45,377 nucleotides of DNA. It comes from Candidatus Moraniibacteriota bacterium. Its GTDB lineage: Bacteria; Patescibacteriota; Minisyncoccia; Moranbacterales; UBA1568. Location: positions 264,081 to 309,457 of the forward strand of contig JAUSGT010000002.1 of NCBI GenBank assembly GCA_030648835.1, given 5' to 3'. Of this stretch, positions 39,613 to 45,377 are shown in pieces. The position numbers were made by a program, and so were the translations under genes. Positions within the stretch are counted from its first letter, which is position 1. Every line of letters begins with the position of its first letter. Under the pieces are notes generated by a model, which saw only the letters and a program-made list of their open reading frames with translations, was not told the origin of the DNA and did not search any database.

Positions 39613-40044
39613 ATGTTTAACATAAAAAAAGGTACCGCCTTGATCGCGGTGGTGGTGTTGGTGAGCGTTTTCGTTTACTATCGCTACGCGGTAAAGATAC
39701 TGCAGGTGAACAAGGGTGAGAATACGACGCCGGTGACGGATATGCTTCCGGTCGGAGCGAAGAAAGTGAGTGCGGTCGTCAAATATATGGCGACTGAGGA
39801 CAAGGAGGACGAATTACGATTTGTCCTGACCGTCGACAAGAGCGGAATAATTACCGAGTTGGCTACCCTGGACGCCAAGACGAATGAAGTACCGGAAAAG
39901 AAAAAAGATTTCAACCGGCAGGTCTCGGTGATGATTGTCGGAAAGAAGTTGAGCGAGCTGACAGCTATCGATAATGTTGCCAAATCAACACTTACTACAA
40001 AAGCTTTCAATAGTGTGGTTGATCAGCTGAAAGCCCAATTGTAA
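39613..40044 (+). CDS. Anchored small protein, possible FMN-binding-type ApbE substrate
   Basis: A 143-residue protein with one N-terminal membrane helix (about 8-26, ALIAVVVLVSVFVYY) and an outside domain. A TTG start at 39595 is an alternative. The domain has strands VSAVVKYMA, LRFVLTVDKSGIITEL and VSVMIVGKKLSEL, and ends with DNVAKSTLTTKAFNSVVDQL, which resembles the end of FMN_bind domains (D..SGATxTS.A....), where a Thr receives FMN covalently. apbE, the enzyme that attaches FMN, starts 3 nt after the stop codon. I infer an extracytoplasmic electron carrier modified by ApbE; the motif is divergent, so this needs proof. Confidence 0.6.
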   Translation: MFNIKKGTALIAVVVLVSVFVYYRYAVKILQVNKGENTTPVTDMLPVGAKKVSAVVKYMATEDKEDELRFVLTVDKSGIITELATLDAKTNEVPEKKKDFNRQVSVMIVGKKLSELTAIDNVAKSTLTTKAFNSVVDQLKAQL

Positions 40045-40047
40045 GCG

Positions 40048-40908
40048 ATGGAAGAATTTACTTTTACCGGACTGGGGACGGAGTGGTCGCTTGCAGTCGA
40101 CGGTAAACAGCTTGAGGACCAGGTACGGAAAGACGTAGTTCAATATGTTCAGGATTTCGAAAACCGCTTCTCGCGGTTTTTGCCGTTATCAGAGGTGAAT
40201 GCTTTCCGCACATCACCAGCCGGCGATTATATTCTTTCTCAAGAATTTTCACTTTTGCTGGCTCGGGCGGACCGACTTAGAATTTTAACCAATAGTGCCT
40301 ATGATCCGGCGGTGGCCAGTATCTTGGAAGATGCCGGGTATGGTGCAAAGAGCGGTATGGAAAAAATCAAACAGCCTCACATTCCGAAGTGGGCTCTTGT
40401 TGGTAATAAGCTAACCATCGACAGTCCGATTGCGTTTGATCTCGGCGGTATTGGCAAGGGATACTGTATCGATCAGGTAGCCGATGTACTCAAACATTTC
40501 GGTTACGATTATTATCTGGTTGACGGTGGAGGAGATATGGCGGGAACTACGAAAGCGGATGGGAGCGCGTGGCGGGTAGCGGTCGAGTATCCGGGAAAAC
40601 CGGACACAGCCGCGAGCATTGTGCATCTGAAGCATCAGGGAATCGCTGTGTCCGATAGTTTCCGCCGCCGCTTCGGGAAGTGGCATCACCTGATTGATAT
40701 GCAGGAAAAAAAGCCGGTGGAAAAAGTCATCGGTTGTGCGGCGGTGGCGCAGGATGCTTGGGCAGCCGACTGTATGACCTCCGGACTTTTCTTCGCGCCG
40801 CCGGAGAATTATCCCGCATTGGCAGAGGAATTTGAGGCTACCTATATCGTTTTTCAGAGCGATGGGACGACCACAGTGAACTCCGATTGGCAGGGGGAAT
40901 TGTTATAA
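40048..40908 (+). CDS. apbE: FAD:protein FMN transferase (ApbE)
   Basis: A 286-residue ApbE. It transfers FMN from FAD to a Thr/Ser in a target protein and needs Mg. Family motifs: FTFTGLGTEWSL, FSRFLPLSEVNAF (residues about 41-53), TNSAYDPAV, DLGGIGKGYCIDQVADVL (131-148, the flavin/Mg site), YLVDGGGDMAGTT, HHLIDMQEKKPVE and QDAWAADCMTSGLFF. No signal peptide or lipobox is visible, unlike many ApbE proteins that act outside. It is coupled to the membrane protein upstream, its likely substrate. Confidence 0.93.
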   Translation: MEEFTFTGLGTEWSLAVDGKQLEDQVRKDVVQYVQDFENRFSRFLPLSEVNAFRTSPAGDYILSQEFSLLLARADRLRILTNSAYDPAVASILEDAGYGAKSGMEKIKQPHIPKWALVGNKLTIDSPIAFDLGGIGKGYCIDQVADVLKHFGYDYYLVDGGGDMAGTTKADGSAWRVAVEYPGKPDTAASIVHLKHQGIAVSDSFRRRFGKWHHLIDMQEKKPVEKVIGCAAVAQDAWAADCMTSGLFFAPPENYPALAEEFEATYIVFQSDGTTTVNSDWQGELL

Positions 40909-40915
40909 ATAGGGT

Positions 40916-40944
40916 TTGACTTTCTATCGCTTTTTTGGGATACT
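40916..40944 (+). promoter_or_regulatory. Promoter of purB
   Basis: TTGACT, 17-nt spacer, GATACT; leader of about 75 nt. Confidence 0.65.
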
Positions 40945-41026
40945 CGGGTGAAGTTCGTTAAGAATTTTTGTTTTCCAAATGGCTTAAGAAAGCCGTTTTT
41001 CGTTCACACACTGCGAGGGCTGAATC

Positions 41027-42472
41027 ATGAAGAATGGACATGAAAATACTGCGCTGGCTACTGCAATATCGATGCTTTCAAACGTATCGAATGGGCAAAA
41101 TCGGATGTTACAGATGCCGGGGGATGGACGTTATCAACCCAAAGAGCTCAAGGCTTACTTGGGCTACGATCAATGGGTCGGCTGGCTCATCATCGTGGAG
41201 TGGTTTTGGATGAGGACCTTGGCACAGATGAAAGTAATGCCGGAAGAAGATGCCGCGTTACTTACTGAAGAAAGATTATCTGTTTTGCTTCTTGAGATAA
41301 CGACAACGAGGCAGGATGCCAAGGAAAAGGCATCGGGAGGACACGATATATTGGCGTTGCTTGCGCTTATGCGTGAGCATCTGCCTAAAGAGCTCCATCG
41401 CTGGCTGCATTTCTGCGCAACATCGTACGATATTATCAACACGGCGTATGCGCTCCAACTCAAAGCGACTTTCGAACAAGTGTTTGTGCCCAAGCTACAA
41501 GACTTGGATGCATTGTGGCGCGGCAAGACTGCCGATAACGCGATGGTGTTGCAGTCTGGAAGGACTCACCTGCAAACAGCCTTACCGGTAACGGTTGGTT
41601 TCTGGTTGGCAAACCTCCACAACCGTTTTGTGAATTCTGCCCGCAAGGCGCTTCAGCTGTCGAAAGAGGTCCCCGGAAAGTTTAGTGGGGCTGTCGGTAC
41701 TTCCGCTTCTCAAAGGGGGCTTGTTGATTCCAGAGGAGGAGAGCGTTGGCTTATGCAAATGCTTGGTCTCCCGGTAGCTGAAGTGAGCACGCAAATCACC
41801 CCGCCCGAAGGGATGGCCAGGTTTTACCATGAGCTCGTACTCCTTTCGGGAGCGCTTGCCAATCTTGGCGAGGATACACGCATACTGCAAAGTTCGCAGT
41901 TTGGTGAAATCGTGAGCGTCAGCTCAACGTCGTCGGCCATGTCGCACAAGATGGCCAATCCGATTGCGGCGGAAAATGTTGCCGGTATGCATGTGACGGT
42001 TATCGCCGAGTTTATGAAAATATTAATGACTCTCGTGAGTGATCTTCAGCGCGATTTGCGCGGGTCAAGCGTCATGAGAAGCTACTCGGCTGTAGCGGTC
42101 TATGTCTATCAGCAAATCCTGACTGCTGAGCGGTTACTCAAAAGCCTTATGGTGGATAAAGCTCGGTGTCGGGAAAACTTCCATACGCAGGAGCGATTGG
42201 TGGTGGCTGAACTGCTCCATCTTTTTCTCCAACGTGAAGGTTTGCCGGAGGCACATCATTTTGTGAACACGAAAGTTATCCCGCAGGCCATAGCGTCCGA
42301 TATGAATCTTTACCAGGTGATGCAAGGTTTGGTCAGTGACAGTGGGCCGATTACCGTGGAAATCTGGCGTCATTTACAGGACAGCAACATCGTTTCCTAC
42401 CTAACGTCGCCGGAGAAGTATATTGGTGACGCAGTGGAAATCGCTTACCATGAAGCCGAGAATAAGTTTTAA
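41027..42472 (+). CDS. purB: Adenylosuccinate lyase
   Basis: A 481-residue aspartase/fumarase-superfamily lyase. It has HFCATSYDIINTAYALQLK (family TSxDI block), SGRTHLQTALPVTVGFW (GRTHxQ block) and a variant of the superfamily signature at TSSAMSHKMANPIAAEN. The usual form is GSSxMPxKxNP; here Pro is Ser and one residue is inserted (KMANP, not KxNP). PurB splits SAICAR to AICAR and adenylosuccinate to AMP. With purE and guaA downstream and purD at 19558 this assignment fits best; argininosuccinate lyase is less likely. It is a single-gene unit. Confidence 0.85.
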   Translation: MKNGHENTALATAISMLSNVSNGQNRMLQMPGDGRYQPKELKAYLGYDQWVGWLIIVEWFWMRTLAQMKVMPEEDAALLTEERLSVLLLEITTTRQDAKEKASGGHDILALLALMREHLPKELHRWLHFCATSYDIINTAYALQLKATFEQVFVPKLQDLDALWRGKTADNAMVLQSGRTHLQTALPVTVGFWLANLHNRFVNSARKALQLSKEVPGKFSGAVGTSASQRGLVDSRGGERWLMQMLGLPVAEVSTQITPPEGMARFYHELVLLSGALANLGEDTRILQSSQFGEIVSVSSTSSAMSHKMANPIAAENVAGMHVTVIAEFMKILMTLVSDLQRDLRGSSVMRSYSAVAVYVYQQILTAERLLKSLMVDKARCRENFHTQERLVVAELLHLFLQREGLPEAHHFVNTKVIPQAIASDMNLYQVMQGLVSDSGPITVEIWRHLQDSNIVSYLTSPEKYIGDAVEIAYHEAENKF

Positions 42473-42499
42473 GCTCGCGCACCGCGTGTGACGCAAACA

Positions 42500-42560
42500 C
42501 CCTGACCTCCGTTACGATAGTCCTACAAGGATACTATCGGAAGCGGGGGCAGGGATTTTT
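42500..42560 (+). terminator. Long hairpin terminator of purB
   Basis: Nested stems CCCTG/CAGGG, CCG/CGG and CGATAGT/ACTATCG close around a short loop, followed by ATTTTTATTT. Confidence 0.8.
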
Positions 42561-42562
42561 AT

Positions 42563-42591
42563 TTGACTTTTTTTTCAAGGTTGGGTATTCT
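42563..42591 (+). promoter_or_regulatory. Promoter of the 42765 gene
   Basis: TTGACT, 17-nt spacer, TATTCT. Transcription would start near 42598, giving a leader of about 165 nt. Confidence 0.65.
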
Positions 42592-42716
42592 TTTCGTATA
42601 GAAGTATTTATCAAGTACGGATGTATGCACGGTAATAGAGTTTTCATTATTAAGGCAAAGACAAGCTCATTTTTGAGGGCTGGTTTTTGACTTTCTTCCG
42701 ACTTACAGGAAATTTC

Positions 42717-42750
42717 AAACGAGCTCTCAAAAGGAGCTCGTTTTCTTTTT
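42717..42750 (+). terminator. Attenuator-like terminator in the leader
   Basis: AAACGAGCTC and GAGCTCGTTT form a perfect 10-bp stem with a 7-nt loop, followed by TTTTCTTTTT. It lies after the promoter at 42563 and ends about 5 nt before the Shine-Dalgarno sequence of the 42765 gene, so it would stop most transcripts before the gene unless relieved. An upstream segment AAGCTCATTTTTGAG (42663-42677) could compete for pairing. Confidence 0.7.
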
Positions 42751-42764
42751 CCTGGGAGGTATAC

Positions 42765-43061
42765 ATGAATGATATGCGGATCTTTAACAATCAGGCGCTT
42801 CAGAGGGACGAAGAAGTTGAACGCTTTCATAATGCTTTTGAGGAGATCAAGGAGGCTATGCTGGATAAAGAAGGACGCTATCCAGTCGGCACCGTCATTC
42901 GGACGCATGGCTACGTTTTCCAACGTATCAGGTTCGAATGGATCCTACGGCCGCATGATTATCTTTCTCATAGGGAAGTGATGGATCGGTATCCGACAGA
43001 AGAAGAGCGTAAGTCTTACTATGTTTGGTACAATTCCAAAATACGCACTCCTTCATTCTGA
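42765..43061 (+). CDS. Small protein of unknown function behind an attenuator
   Basis: A 98-residue protein starting MNDMRIFNNQALQRDEEVER, with GGGAGGT 5 nt before the ATG. It begins with a charged helix (HNAFEEIKEAMLDKEGR), then PVGTVIRTHGYVFQRIRFEW and a Tyr-rich C-terminus (REVMDRYPTEEERKSYYVWY). No membrane segment or known domain. It sits between purB and purE, each with its own promoter. I do not recognise it; the leader hairpin suggests tight regulation. Confidence 0.6.
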   Translation: MNDMRIFNNQALQRDEEVERFHNAFEEIKEAMLDKEGRYPVGTVIRTHGYVFQRIRFEWILRPHDYLSHREVMDRYPTEEERKSYYVWYNSKIRTPSF

Positions 43062-43081
43062 TGAAGCGCCAAATCAACTCT

Positions 43082-43116
43082 CCCGGGGCAGAGCCTTGTT
43101 CCGGGGTTTCTTTTTA
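43082..43116 (+). terminator. Terminator of the 42765 gene
   Basis: CCCGG pairs with CCGGG across a loop, followed by GTTTCTTTTT. A second hairpin with GTGAAAT/ATTTCAC arms (43121-43165) follows. Confidence 0.65.
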
Positions 43117-43188
43117 CCCAGTGAAATTCCGCCTGAAGCGGACTGGTCGCGCCGGATTTCACGGGGTGAACCTTTTTAGTAGTCGGGG

Positions 43189-43217
43189 TTGCCTTTCCTT
43201 AGCTCTTTTGTTAAGCT
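43189..43217 (+). promoter_or_regulatory. Promoter of purE
   Basis: TTGCCT, 17-nt spacer, TAAGCT; leader of about 65 nt. Confidence 0.5.
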
Positions 43218-43289
43218 ATGGCCATAGGAGGCCAGACTTAAATGTTTGGCTTTTCGTTGCTTAACATGTACTTTCGCGAAGGAGCGAAA

Positions 43290-43853
43290 ATGAACCAAGA
43301 CAACAATCAAAGCAAACGCAGAATCGCCATTCTTCACGGCTCTGACAGTGATAAGTCTCAAATGACTCTGGGGGTAGAATTTCTCAGGGCCATACGGGCG
43401 ACGAGAACGTTTGAGATTACGGATTTCTACCGGGTCAGCATTCATCGCAACAATCGCGAATTGCATGCGTGGATGGATGATCGCCATCGTTTGAGTGATG
43501 TGGATGTGATGGTGATGGGAGCCGGATGTGCCGCCCATCTGCCGGGTGTGTGTGATGCCTATCTGCGCAACGATTGGAAAGACACTCAAATCGTCGTCGT
43601 TGGCGTGGGGTTTCAGGATCCCAAGAACTGGTGGAATTCCGCGGCGGCAGAATTGTCCATCTCGCAAGTGCCGGGTACGCAGGTAGTTTGTGGCGATGCC
43701 CGGGGCAACTTCGTCGGAGAAGATGGGTTCGTGCGGGCATTGCGATTTGCGGTCGAGGGAGAATTGCCGAAAATCACAATCCCGGAAGAAAAACCCAGCA
43801 AACACCGGACATTTGACGAAATGCTGACATTTCTTGGTCTGCCGAGTTCCTAG
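43290..43853 (+). CDS. purE: PurE-family phosphoribosylaminoimidazole carboxylase/mutase
   Basis: A 187-residue protein. The start is chosen at MNQDNNQSKRRIAIL because AAGGAG ends 5 nt before it. PurE moves the carboxyl group of N5-CAIR to make CAIR (or carboxylates AIR directly). Motifs: ILHGSDSDKSQM (GSDSD loop), VSIHRNNREL (usual SAHRTP), VMGAGCAAHLPGVCDAYL (GAGGAAHLPG, with the active-site His). It is longer and more divergent than typical PurE (about 160 residues), with an insertion KNWWNSAAAELSISQVPG and a C-terminal tail. Its partner purK is not in the window. Confidence 0.8.
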   Translation: MNQDNNQSKRRIAILHGSDSDKSQMTLGVEFLRAIRATRTFEITDFYRVSIHRNNRELHAWMDDRHRLSDVDVMVMGAGCAAHLPGVCDAYLRNDWKDTQIVVVGVGFQDPKNWWNSAAAELSISQVPGTQVVCGDARGNFVGEDGFVRALRFAVEGELPKITIPEEKPSKHRTFDEMLTFLGLPSS

Positions 43854-43913
43854 CGGAACAGACCGCGATGAAAACAAGAAGAACAAGGTTCACGGAACAA
43901 AATCGAGGCTGAA

Positions 43914-43950
43914 AGGGAGACCGCGCCACGTCGCGTCCTCCCGATTTTTT
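43914..43950 (+). terminator. Terminator of purE
   Basis: GGGAG and CGCG arms pair with CGCG and CTCCC, followed by GATTTTTTT. Confidence 0.8.
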
Positions 43951-43984
43951 TACACAAGCAATTTTCTTTTTCTAAAGTCGTTTT

Positions 43985-44013
43985 TTGCAATTAGCGGGGT
44001 CTTTTGCTACACT
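43985..44013 (+). promoter_or_regulatory. Promoter of guaA
   Basis: TTGCAA, 17-nt spacer, TACACT; leader of about 73 nt. Confidence 0.65.
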
Positions 44014-44092
44014 CTCAGCCATGGAGGGACTCATGTTTATTATGGGTTCTGTTTTTTTACAATCAGGTTTTTAGCCAATGGATGGAGGCATT

Positions 44093-45377
44093 ATGCTCGA
44101 TACTCTCAAGAAAGCAACGCCTGTGGCATTAGCCGCCATTGAAGAAGAAATGCGGGTGCGCAAGACTACAGAAGTATTCCTCATTTTCTCTGAGGGAAGT
44201 CAATTCGATCACTTGGTCTACCAGAGGGCAGCCAAACGGGGCGTCTACTGCCTTGTCGCCGATCCTGCCAAAGTGACCGCGGAAGATGTCCTGAAAGTAA
44301 ATCCCAAGGGTATCGTCATCACCGGTGGGCCCGCTTCGGTACATGCGGAGCCGCCACCTTTTGATCGGGCGATTTTTGACCTCGGCATCCCTGTATTGGG
44401 TATTTGCCTGGGCGGCCAGATGATTGCTCAACATGTCGGTGTGACTGTTGCACATGGCGGATCCGAGTTTGGCGAACATCACATGCAGGTTCTTTCTTCC
44501 TCCGATCTTTTCCGTGACTGTCCTCAAACGATGCCGGTGCTACAAAGTCACAGTGATGAGATTCAGATGGATCCGCGACTCGAGCTTCTCGGTTCTACCG
44601 GCGAAGAAAAAGTCTCCGCGTTCCGGAGTATTGAAAAACCGTATCTTTACGGTGTGCAGTTTCACCCGGAAGTTCCAGAAACCGAAAAGGGAGACACAAT
44701 TTTCGAAAACTTCTTCTTCGGTATTTGCCGGGCTCAAGATCGCTTTCCGGCGGAAAAAATGGCCAAGAAAAAGATTGACGAGTTGAAAGTCAAACTTGCG
44801 GGAGGGAAAAAAGTCACTCTCGGGCTTTCAGGGGGCGCGGATTCTTCGACGGCAGTTCATCTCCTCAAAGAGGCGGTAGACGGAGAACCGCATCGCATCC
44901 AGGGCGTCTATATCAAGGGCATCGATCGGCCGGACGACGAGGCATTCGTTCTCAAATACTATGCCAACCAGCCTTGGCTCGACTTGGTAGTTGTCGATGC
45001 CACGGAGAGATTTCTTGAAGTTCTCGCCTGGCCGAAGATGAAACATTTCAAAAAGATCCGTCGAGCCATTCGCAGGCTCCTTGGTATGGGGCCACCGGTC
45101 ACTATGAAGGCGAAGCGGCTCGCCATGCGAGTGGTGTATAAGGCCGTTCTCGAAGAACAGGCAAGAATATTTGGTGCTGACTTCATTGCGCAGGGTACGC
45201 TTTACACGGATATTTCTGAAAGCGGCGGGGGACACGCGAGCGGAGCGAGGAAGGCGGTCATCAAGATTCATCACAACACCAATCTCGGATTTTTTCTTCC
45301 GGAACTTACGCCACTTGATGACTGTGTCAAAGATGGTGGTCGGGATATCGGTCGAGAAATCGGTGTTCCTGAAGAAC
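44093..45377 (+). CDS. guaA: GMP synthase (glutamine-hydrolysing), 3' end cut off
   Basis: At least 428 residues; the frame runs off the window with the C-terminus missing. GuaA converts XMP to GMP with glutamine and ATP. The N-terminal class I glutamine amidotransferase has the nucleophile Cys105 in GICLGGQ and the His191/Glu193 pair in GVQFHPE. The ATP-pyrophosphatase P-loop is SGGADS (246-251; usually SGGVDS), followed by FIAQGTLYTDISES and KIHHNTNLGFF (usually KSHHNVGGLP), so the substrate loop is divergent. GGAGG lies 5 nt before the ATG. It is a single-gene unit with its own promoter. Confidence 0.93.
   Translation, partial: MLDTLKKATPVALAAIEEEMRVRKTTEVFLIFSEGSQFDHLVYQRAAKRGVYCLVADPAKVTAEDVLKVNPKGIVITGGPASVHAEPPPFDRAIFDLGIPVLGICLGGQMIAQHVGVTVAHGGSEFGEHHMQVLSSSDLFRDCPQTMPVLQSHSDEIQMDPRLELLGSTGEEKVSAFRSIEKPYLYGVQFHPEVPETEKGDTIFENFFFGICRAQDRFPAEKMAKKKIDELKVKLAGGKKVTLGLSGGADSSTAVHLLKEAVDGEPHRIQGVYIKGIDRPDDEAFVLKYYANQPWLDLVVVDATERFLEVLAWPKMKHFKKIRRAIRRLLGMGPPVTMKAKRLAMRVVYKAVLEEQARIFGADFIAQGTLYTDISESGGGHASGARKAVIKIHHNTNLGFFLPELTPLDDCVKDGGRDIGREIGVPEE

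Overview
The window looks like a chromosomal segment of a Patescibacteria/CPR bacterium, probably Parcubacteria- or Moranbacteria-like (an inference from content, not a placement). The reasons are short streamlined operons, a 16S rRNA gene carrying an intron and a helix expansion, a tRNA-Tyr with a group I intron, zinc-finger forms of bL31, bL33 and uS4, and many small membrane or beta-propeller proteins of unknown function. TGA is used as an ordinary stop codon (for example at the ends of rmuC and pyrF), so the SR1/Gracilibacteria code does not apply. The 16S 3' end keeps an anti-Shine-Dalgarno sequence, and consensus sigma70-type promoters (TTGACA, about 17 nt, TATAAT-like) can be read directly in front of many units.

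Layout. 1-10.3 kb: a membrane-anchored HerA/TraD-type ATPase with two small genes, a lipoprotein, an 822-residue PP2C-like/beta-propeller membrane protein on the minus strand, a wHTH regulator, rmuC, a WecA/TagO-type glycosyltransferase and a DUF192 protein. 10.3-17.4 kb: a membrane protein, a 26-residue Lys/Arg-rich peptide gene, prmC-prfA-rpmE on the minus strand, then rpsB, tsf and a TPR protein on the plus strand. 17.4-19.4 kb: a tRNA island with tRNA-Thr(UGU), a LAGLIDADG-type gene, tRNA-Tyr with its intron, and on the minus strand tRNA-Thr(GGU)-rpmG-tRNA-Trp-tRNA-Glu, with tRNA fragments and palindromes between them. 19.4-25.4 kb: purD, a pterin dehydratase, pyrF-pyrE, a polyprenyl synthase and uppS. 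25.4-30.1 kb: infA-rpmJ-rpsM-rpsK-rpsD-rpoA-rplQ-rplM-rpsI. 30.1-32.8 kb: a PEGA/beta-propeller protein and two small membrane proteins. 32.9-36.2 kb: a solitary 16S rRNA unit with its own promoter, processing stem, intron with a homing endonuclease, and terminators; no 23S or 5S follows. 36.3-39.5 kb: an accessory stretch with a PAS-repeat-GAF protein and three unknown genes separated by copies of the same terminator. 39.5-40.9 kb: a membrane protein paired with apbE. 40.9-45.4 kb: purB, a small unknown gene behind an attenuator-like hairpin, purE, and guaA running off the edge.

The nucleotide genes (purD, purB, purE, guaA, pyrF, pyrE) sit mostly as single genes with their own promoters and terminators, not as one operon, and several family signatures are altered. 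This suggests piecemeal acquisition in a lineage that often lacks these pathways. The most unusual parts are the two intron/endonuclease loci, the small palindromic elements that have entered tRNA and ribosomal-protein genes, the compensated change in the 16S 530 pseudoknot, the PAS-(LADSY)n-GAF protein, and the putative flavinylation pair.
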